64,000 nt of DNA. It comes from Flavobacteriaceae bacterium (GTDB lineage: Bacteria; Bacteroidota; Bacteroidia; Flavobacteriales; Flavobacteriaceae). The translations under genes were made by a program, and so were the position numbers. Below, piece after piece: positions 1-8,960 of the stretch. A model generated the notes under the pieces. The model searched no databases, was not told the origin of the DNA, and worked only from the letters and a program-made list of their open reading frames with translations. Positions within the stretch are counted from its first letter, which is position 1. Each line of letters starts with the position of its first letter. Location of the stretch: positions 1 to 64,000 of the forward strand of contig JAKITV010000001.1 in assembly GCA_021647885.1 (NCBI GenBank), written 5' to 3'.

Positions 1-1
1 A

Positions 2-400
2 AAGCAAAAAAGCATTGCATTTAAAGATGCTATTGAACTTCACATCTTAAATAATGAGAATATAGGAACAACCTTTGATGTTGTGATTAGTAAGCTAGGA
101 AATATTTCAACACTAAACTACACAGATGCTAAAGTTGAAGGAGCATTGACCTTTAGAGTAAAAGCAAACGAGTATTTTGTACCAATGCAAGGCAATATTG
201 ATGTAGAAGCAGAGATTACTAAACTAACGGAAGAATTAAATTACACCGAAGGCTTTTTAAAATCGGTACAAAAGAAACTCACTAACGAGCGATTTGTAGC
301 TGGAGCACCAGAGCAAGTTGTGGTTAGCGAAAAGAAAAAAGAAGCAGATGCTTTAGCAAAAATTGAAACACTTAAAGCGAGTTTAGCAAGTTTAAAGTAA
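2..400 (+). CDS. valS: valine--tRNA ligase, C-terminal coiled-coil region (5' truncated by window)
   Basis: Frame open from base 2 (KQKSIAFKDAIELHILNNENIGTTFDVVISKLGNIS...); C-terminal arm VEAEITKLTEELNYTEGFLKSVQKKLTNERFVAGAPEQVV is typical of ValRS. Confidence 0.93.
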   Translation, partial: KQKSIAFKDAIELHILNNENIGTTFDVVISKLGNISTLNYTDAKVEGALTFRVKANEYFVPMQGNIDVEAEITKLTEELNYTEGFLKSVQKKLTNERFVAGAPEQVVVSEKKKEADALAKIETLKASLASLK

Positions 401-415
401 AGATTTTTAAAGAGT

Positions 416-558
416 CGTTTAACGGTTATGTGTAAGATTTCGTTGCGTGAAATTAGCGATAAACTTCACAAGTACAAAACCAACTTGAAAATCCGATAGG
501 ATTTTCCAAAGTAAGCCAAAACTTAGCAATGAATTTTACACGGTGTTGGCAATAGTTA
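416..558. repeat. cassette A downstream (3') repeat: long imperfect palindrome with inner hairpin GAAAATCC-GATA-GGATTTTC
   Basis: Outer arm TTAACGGTTATGTGTAAGATTT (419-440) pairs imperfectly with AATTTTACACGGTGTTGG (532-549); perfect 8-bp inner hairpin at 487-506; related sequence at 41651-41790 and 13822-13962. Confidence 0.8.
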
Positions 559-1569
559 CTTTTTCAGTTCTATTATCCAATTCACTAAATACTCTTTAAA
601 TGATAAATCAATATCATAAATTTCATTTGTTAGTTGATTAGTTCCTTTTTTGGTCATAAAGTGGTCTAACTTTTCAATTTCTTTAAATTCAACATTCGAG
701 TTTCCAATTCTATTTAGTTCGGTTTTACTTTGTTTTGGGTCAACTAAAATATCTTCTTTTCCAATAATTACTAAAGTTGGAAAATCAATATTCTGATAGG
801 TTTTTGTATTATCAATTCGAGCAAATTCAACATTATGAGGCATAAGGTAATTAGAAAAAGATTTTTTATTTACGTTTACTTTTTTAGATTCTTTCTTTCC
901 AATTTTCCATAAGTCCCAAGCAGTTTTATCTGGATTTTTGTCAATCAATTCATAGACATAATTTAAAGCATTTATTCGTTCTTCTGCGTTTTTACCAATT
1001 ATTAACTTGTCATAATTTTTTATTCCATTTTCAATTTGATATTTCAATAATTCTCTTGGTTTTCCAATTGGTGTTGACCATTGAATTAAGAAATCAGGTT
1101 TTACATTCTGCTCAATTGATAGAGTTGTTACTATTCCACCCAAACTGTGTCCTAAAAAACCTATTTTTTTATTTTTGATAGTTTCTATTTTTTTAAACTC
1201 GCTGTAAATTTCAATGAAATCACTCGTGTAATTTTTTGGTTGATCATTATATTCTCCTGTAGATTTTCCAACTCCTCTTTTGTCAAATTTGAAAACGCTA
1301 ATATTATTTTCAAGTAAAAATTCAGTCAAATAATTATGAGCTTTTTGAGAAATTTTTCCAGTTCCAGATATGATTACAAGGATTTTATTAAAATCGGATT
1401 TTGGGGTTAATAATGTTCCGAAAATTGTAGTTGTTTCATTGATTTTTTTACTTATTCCCTCAACGTTATAGTTTTGAATATTCTTTATTCCTTTTTCATT
1501 GTCGAACTTTTCTTGACAGAAAATCAAATTTGAAATGAATAGTAATAATATTATCGGGATATTCTTCAT
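556..1569 (-). CDS. alpha/beta hydrolase family protein (cassette A cargo)
   Basis: GHSLGG nucleophile elbow, DKRGVGKS; ATG at 1569 preferred over the upstream TTG at 1581. Confidence 0.85.
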   Translation of the reverse strand: MKNIPIILLLFISNLIFCQEKFDNEKGIKNIQNYNVEGISKKINETTTIFGTLLTPKSDFNKILVIISGTGKISQKAHNYLTEFLLENNISVFKFDKRGVGKSTGEYNDQPKNYTSDFIEIYSEFKKIETIKNKKIGFLGHSLGGIVTTLSIEQNVKPDFLIQWSTPIGKPRELLKYQIENGIKNYDKLIIGKNAEERINALNYVYELIDKNPDKTAWDLWKIGKKESKKVNVNKKSFSNYLMPHNVEFARIDNTKTYQNIDFPTLVIIGKEDILVDPKQSKTELNRIGNSNVEFKEIEKLDHFMTKKGTNQLTNEIYDIDLSFKEYLVNWIIELKK

Positions 1570-1655
1570 AATTATTGCCAATATTAAGATAAATTCAGTT
1601 TCAATTGACTTTATTGATAGCTAAACGAAGCTAGTCTTTTTTAGCACAAAGTCAA
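1570..1655 (-). repeat. cassette A upstream (5') repeat
   Basis: Reverse complement TTGACTTTGTGCTAAAAAAGACTAGCTTCGTTTAGCTATCAATAAAGTCAATTGAAACTGAATTTATCTTAATATTGGCAATAATT aligns with 15827-15913, 42575-42662 and 63618-63700. Confidence 0.75.
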
Positions 1656-1657
1656 TA

Positions 1658-4504
1658 TTAATCTATGTTATCTTGCATTTCGATTTCATTTAAAAGCAAT
1701 GGTTTTCCATAGCCTAAAGCTTCAAGTTTTTCCATCTGTGTAGCAGCATCACCAACAAATAAATAATTCATCTTATTAACGTTTAAGTATTTTTCTGCAA
1801 GCTTTTGAATGTCTTCAACAGTCATTTCTTTTACTATTGCTTCACGTTGTTTTGCATAATCGTCAGGAAGATTGTAATTACTAATATTGCTAAGCATACT
1901 TAATTTTGAGCGCATAGTTTCAAATGCTCTGGCATTACTTTTAACCATAAACCCTTTTGTAATATCAAGATCGTTTTGATTATAATTTGTACCATATTGC
2001 TCTACAATCTCTTTAACCAAAGTTGCTGACTCCAAAGTAACGTTAGTTCGTACATTACTGGATATTGTAAAAGGACCTTTAATATTTGTTCCTGAAAATT
2101 CAGACCAAATCCCATAAGTATATCCTTTTCCTTCACGTAATTGCTGTGTAAGTTGAGAAGCAAAACCACCTCCTCCTAAACGGTAATTCATAACTCTTGC
2201 TGTATAATAATCGGCATCAGTTACTGCAAGTGCAGGATAGCCAAACTGAATTACAGATTGTTTGGCATTAGGAACATCATAAAAATAGACTTTTGAAGTT
2301 TCAGGAGCAGTTGGCGTTTTTATTTCAGGGAATACAACATCTTTAATTTCCCAATTATCGTTTAAAGCTACTAATGAATTATTGACATCAGCATTAGAAA
2401 TATCACCAACCACATGAAAATTAGAAACTGTTGGTGATATATTTTGGTTGTAATAGCTTTCTAAATCTTCTATTGTAATTGCATTTACTGATGCTTCTGT
2501 TCCGATATTGTTATGAGATAGAATATGATCTTCGCCATAAATTAGTTTTGCATACTCGTTTGCTGCAATGCTATTCGGATTTCCTTTTTGACGCTGAATT
2601 TGACTCAATGTACTTTGTTTTACTAAATCAAATTCTTTAACATCCCAACGAGGTTCTAATATAATTTCTTGTACAAGATTCATCGTTGCATTATAGTTTT
2701 TTGCTAAAGTATTTCCTGTAATTATTATGGCTTCATTAGTAGCAAACGCATTAATTGAAGCACCTAAACTTTCAATGGCATTCTCTAATTGCTTTGGAGT
2801 TTTGTTTCGTGTTCCTTTTGTAAGCATATCTGCTAAAAGATTTGAAACTCCTATTTTGTTTTGATTCTCGAGAAGCATTCCTCCTTTAATTTGTAAGCGA
2901 AATTGTACTAAAGGCACTTCATTGTTTTCAATTCCGAAGACATTTAATCCAGAAGAAAATGTTTCTTTCCATACTGTTGGCACTTTTACATCAGGACTTT
3001 CTCCATATTCTGGTTCAACAGAACGGTCAAAACTAGAAGGTGTTTTTTCATAAGTAGCTGTAATATTAGCATCAAAAGTATCTTCGGCATTTTCTACTAT
3101 TTGTTCTTCTGTAACTTGAGCTAATTTTGAATCTTTTAAAGCTAGATTCACTTCACCTTTAGGTACAAAACTCGTTGCTACATAATGTTGATCTTTTATG
3201 TAAGTGTTATAAACACGCATAACATCATCGGTTGTTACAGCTAAAATATTTTTAACATCTTGATTAATAAATCCTGGGTCACCAGCAAATATTTCATATT
3301 GCGCTAACTTAAATCCTTTTCCGAGAACACTAGATAAGCCATTATAAAAACGGGTTTCTTGACTAGCTTTAATGCGATCTAAATCTTTTTGTGAAATCCC
3401 TTCAGCTTCAAACGTTGTAAAAGCATTATTTATAGCGCTCTGTACATTGTCTAAATTAGTGTTGTTAAAGGCCGTTACACTTAACATAAACTGTCCAGCA
3501 ATTTCAGAGTTGAATTGAAACATTCTTACATTATCGGTTAATTGATTGTCTTCTACCAAACTTTTATAAAGTGGAGCTCCTTTTCCTTTAGATAAGTAAC
3601 TTGCCAAAACTTCTAAAGCATAAGAATCGGAATGATATTGATATACAGATGGCCATGTTAAAGTTAATTGTGGTAATCGTGCAAAGTTATCTTCATAATA
3701 CAATTTTTTAGTTTCAGATAGTTGTACTGCTCGTTTTTCCATTTCAGGAATATCTTCACCTCTTTTTATTTCGTCAAAGTATTTTTTTACCCATGCTTTG
3801 GCTTGCTTAGTATCGAAATCTCCAGCAATAGTAAGCGTTACATTATTTGGCACATACCAACGATTGTAAAAATCTTTTACATCTTGAAGCGTTGCATTTT
3901 GCAAATCTTCTAAAGAGCCAATAACTTGCCAATTGTAAGGGTGATTTGCTGGATATAAATTTTTGCCTATTACATAAAAGTTATGTCCATAAGGACGATT
4001 ATCTACACTTTGTCTTTTTTCGTTTTTAACAACTTGCTTTTCTTTAGCCAGAACCTGTTCGGTTACAGTATTGATAAAGAAACCTAATTTATCGGCTTCT
4101 GCCCAAATCATTTTTTCGAGTGCATCCTTTGGGACTGTTTGAAAATAATTAGTTCTATCTCTACTTGTAGAACCATTAGCTCCTGAACCTCCAATACGAG
4201 CGCTCATCTTGTCTAAGCCTCCTTTTCCTAAGTTTTCCGATTCTAAAAAAAGTAAGTGCTCAAATAAATGTGCAAAACCTGTACGTCCTTCTATTTCTCT
4301 AGCAGAACCAACATGACTGGTCAGTGCTACAGCAACGACTGGATCTGATCTGTCTATATGAAAAATAACTTGTAGTCCATTATCCAAAGTGAATTTTTCA
4401 AAGTCAACATTAAATTCTGTTGTTCCTGAAGTAGTATCCTTTTCACAAGATAGGATTGCCATAAAAAGTATGACTACTATGTACTTTATTTTGAATAGTT
4501 TCAT
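1658..4504 (-). CDS. M16 family metallopeptidase (two-domain), lipoprotein-like
   Basis: HLFEHLLF zinc motif (HxxEH); Cys near the N-terminus (LSCEKD). Confidence 0.92.
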   Translation of the reverse strand: MKLFKIKYIVVILFMAILSCEKDTTSGTTEFNVDFEKFTLDNGLQVIFHIDRSDPVVAVALTSHVGSAREIEGRTGFAHLFEHLLFLESENLGKGGLDKMSARIGGSGANGSTSRDRTNYFQTVPKDALEKMIWAEADKLGFFINTVTEQVLAKEKQVVKNEKRQSVDNRPYGHNFYVIGKNLYPANHPYNWQVIGSLEDLQNATLQDVKDFYNRWYVPNNVTLTIAGDFDTKQAKAWVKKYFDEIKRGEDIPEMEKRAVQLSETKKLYYEDNFARLPQLTLTWPSVYQYHSDSYALEVLASYLSKGKGAPLYKSLVEDNQLTDNVRMFQFNSEIAGQFMLSVTAFNNTNLDNVQSAINNAFTTFEAEGISQKDLDRIKASQETRFYNGLSSVLGKGFKLAQYEIFAGDPGFINQDVKNILAVTTDDVMRVYNTYIKDQHYVATSFVPKGEVNLALKDSKLAQVTEEQIVENAEDTFDANITATYEKTPSSFDRSVEPEYGESPDVKVPTVWKETFSSGLNVFGIENNEVPLVQFRLQIKGGMLLENQNKIGVSNLLADMLTKGTRNKTPKQLENAIESLGASINAFATNEAIIITGNTLAKNYNATMNLVQEIILEPRWDVKEFDLVKQSTLSQIQRQKGNPNSIAANEYAKLIYGEDHILSHNNIGTEASVNAITIEDLESYYNQNISPTVSNFHVVGDISNADVNNSLVALNDNWEIKDVVFPEIKTPTAPETSKVYFYDVPNAKQSVIQFGYPALAVTDADYYTARVMNYRLGGGGFASQLTQQLREGKGYTYGIWSEFSGTNIKGPFTISSNVRTNVTLESATLVKEIVEQYGTNYNQNDLDITKGFMVKSNARAFETMRSKLSMLSNISNYNLPDDYAKQREAIVKEMTVEDIQKLAEKYLNVNKMNYLFVGDAATQMEKLEALGYGKPLLLNEIEMQDNID

Positions 4505-4533
4505 GTGTTGAAAAATTAAGGTATTAAGTGATA

Positions 4534-7026
4534 TTATAATTCAAACGCATTATTATTTACAAAAAAAATAGCGTTTACGAGAAACAGCTTTCCGTTTTCC
4601 CAAAAGCTTCTAAATAAGGTATTATCGACCATATAAATTATACTTCCTTTACCCAAACGTTCTTCTCCAAAAACAAGCGTATTGTTTAACTCTTCCATGG
4701 CTTCACTTCCAGCAAACCCAGAAACTTTGTTAGGGTTGTTTCCTATGTGTGCAACATTATAACCTTTGTCCAGTAATTTATACGATGCGTTTCCTAATTT
4801 AAGCGAAAAATAAGTATTAGCATAACCAAATGCCATTGGATGTGTATTATCCACTTTGGTTTTAAAAATAGCTCCAGTTATCATTTGTTTGGCTTTTTCC
4901 CGTTCTCTTTCTGCATAAGGAATTAGGTTGTTTTTATCTTCGTTTTCTTCATCATCTTCATCTTTATTACGTTTTAACCCAAACCCTTTTTTGTCGGCAA
5001 AAGCTCTTAATGCACGATCTATAGCAATTACTTTACCACCTTTTTTAATCCATGATTGTAGTTTTTCCATTCCAGCTTCATTTAAAATGCTTTTGTAATT
5101 TCCGCTTGGCATGATAAGTACATTGTATTTATCTAAATTTATTCGGCTAAAGTTTTCGGTGTTTATAGAAGTTACAGGATAATGTAATTGTTGTTCAAAG
5201 AAATGCCATAAAGCTCCATAGCTTAAAGATGATGTTCCTTTTCCAGAGAGTATTGCTATTTTTTGCTTGTTCACCAACTTAACATCAGGCGAACCAAAAT
5301 CAGGCCCATTGGTTGAAAACCCAGAAGCCACAGCTTTGAGTTTACGATTGTATTTGTTGGCAGTATTTACTAACAAATTATCAAAATCGACAACTTTTTT
5401 GTTATCTCCTCTCACAATAATTAGTGAGCCTCTATCAAAGGTATTTCCATCTGCTGTTAACGGTTTTTCGGTAAAACGGACTTTAATGTTTTGCTTTAAT
5501 AAATCAGTTAGAAATTCAGCGTCTTTTAAACTATTCCAACGTGCAATATAACCAGTAGCATTATTGTTCTTGCTATTAGAAACCGTTTTAGAAGTTGAAG
5601 TATTTGAAGCTATAAAACTTGTAGTAGCAATTGCTTCAAGTCCATAAACATAAGGTAAACTCCAGGCAGTAATATCGTAAGTAAGCGAATCGCTTAGTTT
5701 TGAATTTGGTTCAAACAGTACTTTAACCATTTTTCCTTTAGGCTGATTTGTGCTTACTACCAAATCGTTAGACGTTGTGTTCATGCTTCCTTGTGCGTTT
5801 AAAGAATATTTTAAACCGCTAACTTTTCCGTTTGAAGCATTGCCATATTTTATTTCGTGTTTGTCTAATAAAGATTTTAAAGCTTCAATTTTATCAATAT
5901 TTCCTTGTAGCACATAGCTTTTATATTTAAGTCCAGAAGTATTAAAGAACTTTTTAAACTCAGTATTTAATTGTGAAGCGTTTTTAGAAGAAATTTCAAC
6001 GGTCGATAATCCAGTTGTTGTATGATGCGCAACACGATCGACCAAAGTTAAAACCTCTCCTTCATCATTTAAAACACCTAAACCAGCTCGACCATGTCCA
6101 GCTTGTTCGTAAGTCATGCCAATAGCTCCCATAAATGTAGGATAGGTGTCTCCATAACTTGGATAAAATAAATCGAAACGTTCGCGAGTAAAATATAACC
6201 AACCTTCTGCATCAAAATATTTAGCATGATTTTTACCAATTTGTGTTTGAAAATTACTTTGCCAATCACTAACAATTTCATGATAAGGTTCAGAAGCAGG
6301 CGCAAAATAATAAGGTTCGTTTATGCCTTGTTCATGAAAATCAACATGAATATGTGGTAACCATTTGTTATATATTTTTAATCGAGAAGAAGACTCAACT
6401 TGTGTTGCCCAAACCCAATCGCGATTAAGATCAAATAAATAATGATTTGCTCTTCCACCTGGCCAAGGTTCTTTATGTTCGCTTGCTTGTTGGTCTGTGT
6501 TGTAAGGTGTGCTTTTGGTTTCATTGTACCAATTAACATAACGATCACGACCATCAGGATTTATACAAGGATCGATAATAACAACTGTATTTTTTAACCA
6601 ATCTTGTTTTTGGGTCAATAAAGTATAAATCGTTTTCATGGATGCTTCTGCACTCGATGCTTCGTTACCATGCACATTATAACTTAGCCAAACAATAGCA
6701 ACATCGTTTGTGACATTACCTTCAAGAATTCCAATATTTTTAAGGTTGTTTTCTCTTATGGTTTCAAGATTTTTTATATTCTCTTCTGAAGAAATATAAG
6801 ACACATATAAAGGTCGTCCCTCATAAGTTTCTCCATATTGCTCTAACTGTATTTGATTAGGCATTTGCGAAGCCACGTGTTTAAAATAATCGATAACTTT
6901 ATGGTGTCTTGTAAATTGTGTTCCTAATTCGTAGCCTAAAAAATTGTCAGGAGATTGAATTTGCTGTGCAGTTGTAATGTAAATTGAGCTTAATACGACT
7001 AATAGAACTTGATAAAACTTTTGCAT
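4534..7026 (-). CDS. M14 family zinc carboxypeptidase
   Basis: HGNEASSAEA, NPDGRDRYVNWYN, DFHEQG motifs; signal peptide. Confidence 0.9.
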   Translation of the reverse strand: MQKFYQVLLVVLSSIYITTAQQIQSPDNFLGYELGTQFTRHHKVIDYFKHVASQMPNQIQLEQYGETYEGRPLYVSYISSEENIKNLETIRENNLKNIGILEGNVTNDVAIVWLSYNVHGNEASSAEASMKTIYTLLTQKQDWLKNTVVIIDPCINPDGRDRYVNWYNETKSTPYNTDQQASEHKEPWPGGRANHYLFDLNRDWVWATQVESSSRLKIYNKWLPHIHVDFHEQGINEPYYFAPASEPYHEIVSDWQSNFQTQIGKNHAKYFDAEGWLYFTRERFDLFYPSYGDTYPTFMGAIGMTYEQAGHGRAGLGVLNDEGEVLTLVDRVAHHTTTGLSTVEISSKNASQLNTEFKKFFNTSGLKYKSYVLQGNIDKIEALKSLLDKHEIKYGNASNGKVSGLKYSLNAQGSMNTTSNDLVVSTNQPKGKMVKVLFEPNSKLSDSLTYDITAWSLPYVYGLEAIATTSFIASNTSTSKTVSNSKNNNATGYIARWNSLKDAEFLTDLLKQNIKVRFTEKPLTADGNTFDRGSLIIVRGDNKKVVDFDNLLVNTANKYNRKLKAVASGFSTNGPDFGSPDVKLVNKQKIAILSGKGTSSLSYGALWHFFEQQLHYPVTSINTENFSRINLDKYNVLIMPSGNYKSILNEAGMEKLQSWIKKGGKVIAIDRALRAFADKKGFGLKRNKDEDDEENEDKNNLIPYAEREREKAKQMITGAIFKTKVDNTHPMAFGYANTYFSLKLGNASYKLLDKGYNVAHIGNNPNKVSGFAGSEAMEELNNTLVFGEERLGKGSIIYMVDNTLFRSFWENGKLFLVNAIFFVNNNAFEL

Positions 7027-7217
7027 TGGTTTAATTTTGATTTTTTAAAATGAAAGTAAAGATAAAAAGCATAAATGATATAAACTGATTTTAACATTTT
7101 ATTTGCAAAATTTTAGCATTCTTGTTGAAGCTCAAAGTTTTAGATTTTTTTTAACCAAAACAAGAACTTTTAATAGATGAAAGTACATTATATTTACAAA
7201 AGAATTTAATATTTGCT

Positions 7218-8825
7218 ATGCCAACAGACTGTATTCCGTTTAAAGATACCAACTATTTTTCGTCGTTGATTTGTGATTATTTGGATGAAAATCCTGATTT
7301 ACAATCGTTCTATAATCGTTTTCCAAACCTTGAAAATTTTAAAAAGCAAATTGACGAAAAATGTCATTCTGAACTTGTTTCAGAATCTCATAGATTAATT
7401 CTCTCAAAAGTTTTAAAAAAACAATATCAAAATATAAACGCTTCATCGCTTACAAATCAAAATATTGAAGATTTAAAGCAGCAAAACACCTTTACCATTA
7501 CAACTGGTCATCAATTAAATTTATTTACTGGACCTTTATATTTTTTATATAAAATTATTTCCACTATAAATCTAACCAAAGCATTAAAAGCAAAATATCC
7601 AGAGTATAATTTTGTGCCAATCTACTGGATGGCAACCGAAGACCATGATTTTGAAGAGATCAACTATTTCAATTTCAAGGGTAAAAAAATACATTGGAAT
7701 GTTGAATCCAGTGGAGCAGTAGGCGAGTTGGATACAAAAGGATTAGAAGACGTTTTTAAAATAGTTGCTTCGGAAATCGGTCTAGGTGCCAATGCAGATT
7801 TTTTGAAGGATTTATTCAAAAACGCATATCTGCAACATAACAATTTAGCAGAAGCAACACGTTATTTGGCTAATGAGCTATTTAGAGATTATGGTTTGGT
7901 AATCCTCGATGGAAATGATTCAGATTTAAAACGATTATTTATTCCTTTTATTGAAGAAGAATTAGTGAGTCAAACATCATACAAAAAGGTTATTGAAACC
8001 TCTAAACGGCTTAATAGCTTAACATCTAATTACAAGGTTCAAGTTAATCCAAGAGAAATTAATTTGTTTTATTTAAATAAAGGACTTCGTGAACGTATTG
8101 TTGAAACCAATGGTTTGTATAAAGTAAATGACACAGAATTTTCATGGAGTAAAGAAGACTTGCTTAAAGAAGTACATGAGCATCCCGAACGTTTTTCGCC
8201 AAATGTAATTATGAGACCATTGTATCAGGAAGTAGTTTTACCAAATCTCTGTTATATTGGAGGTGGAGGAGAATTAGCCTATTGGTTGCAATTAAAAAGT
8301 TATTTTGAAACTGTAAAGATTCCGTTTCCAATGTTGTTATTGCGGAATTCTGTTTTAATAAGGACAAAAAAGCAAACACAGAAGCTTAAAAAATTTAATC
8401 TAACATTACAAGATTTGTTTTTAAAACAAGACGATTTAATCAATAAACAAATCAATACACTTTCCAAAATTGATATAGATTTTACAAGTCAAAAAGAACA
8501 TCTTAATCAGCAATTCAAAGCTCTTTATAAATTAGCAGAGCAAACCGACAAATCTTTTTTAGGTGCTGTTGCAGCACAAGAAAAGAAGCAAATAAATGGC
8601 TTAACTCATCTGGAGAAACGGTTACTAAAAGCTCAAAAAAGAAAACTAAACGAGCAAATTACAAGAATTATAAATCTTCAAAACGAGCTATTTCCAGGAC
8701 AAAGTTTACAAGAACGCAACCTTAATTTTTCTGAACTTTATCTTGAGTTTGGAGAACAATTAATTCCGAAGTTGATACAAGAATTAAAACCCCTTAAAGA
8801 TGAGTTTTTAATAGTGACTTTTTAG
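7218..8825 (+). CDS. bshC: bacillithiol biosynthesis cysteine-adding enzyme BshC
   Basis: TITTGHQLNLFTGPLYFLYKI, YWMATEDHDFEEINYF, LCYIGGGGELAYWLQLKSYF motifs. Confidence 0.94.
   Translation: MPTDCIPFKDTNYFSSLICDYLDENPDLQSFYNRFPNLENFKKQIDEKCHSELVSESHRLILSKVLKKQYQNINASSLTNQNIEDLKQQNTFTITTGHQLNLFTGPLYFLYKIISTINLTKALKAKYPEYNFVPIYWMATEDHDFEEINYFNFKGKKIHWNVESSGAVGELDTKGLEDVFKIVASEIGLGANADFLKDLFKNAYLQHNNLAEATRYLANELFRDYGLVILDGNDSDLKRLFIPFIEEELVSQTSYKKVIETSKRLNSLTSNYKVQVNPREINLFYLNKGLRERIVETNGLYKVNDTEFSWSKEDLLKEVHEHPERFSPNVIMRPLYQEVVLPNLCYIGGGGELAYWLQLKSYFETVKIPFPMLLLRNSVLIRTKKQTQKLKKFNLTLQDLFLKQDDLINKQINTLSKIDIDFTSQKEHLNQQFKALYKLAEQTDKSFLGAVAAQEKKQINGLTHLEKRLLKAQKRKLNEQITRIINLQNELFPGQSLQERNLNFSELYLEFGEQLIPKLIQELKPLKDEFLIVTF
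7362..7390 (+). repeat. dispersed Bacteroidota repeat TGTCATTCTGAACTTGTTTCAGAATCTCA read in frame inside bshC (CHSELVSESH)
   Basis: Sequence recognised by eye as a common dispersed repeat; translates in frame to HSELVSES. Confidence 0.75.
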
Positions 8826-8960
8826 TAAAACTCTGTCAATCTCTGTGTTGCTTTGAGAAACTCAGTGAGATAACAAAATCACAAAAAAATATTCGTGTAT
8901 TCGTGGCAAAAAAAACATAAATTGTAAATAGTTAATCAAAAATCATTTCTATTTTTGGGC

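Noticed and set aside
415-1628. Interpretation of the cassettes as a classical integron array
   Set aside because: No integrase in the window, cassettes are dispersed over 63 kb rather than arrayed, and each has two different inverted ends instead of one directly repeated attC.
1658-7026. Tandem M16 and M14 peptidases as a peptide-processing system for the bacteriocin-like peptide
   Set aside because: Both are common secreted flavobacterial peptidases, 7 kb away, outside the cassette; no evidence of linkage.
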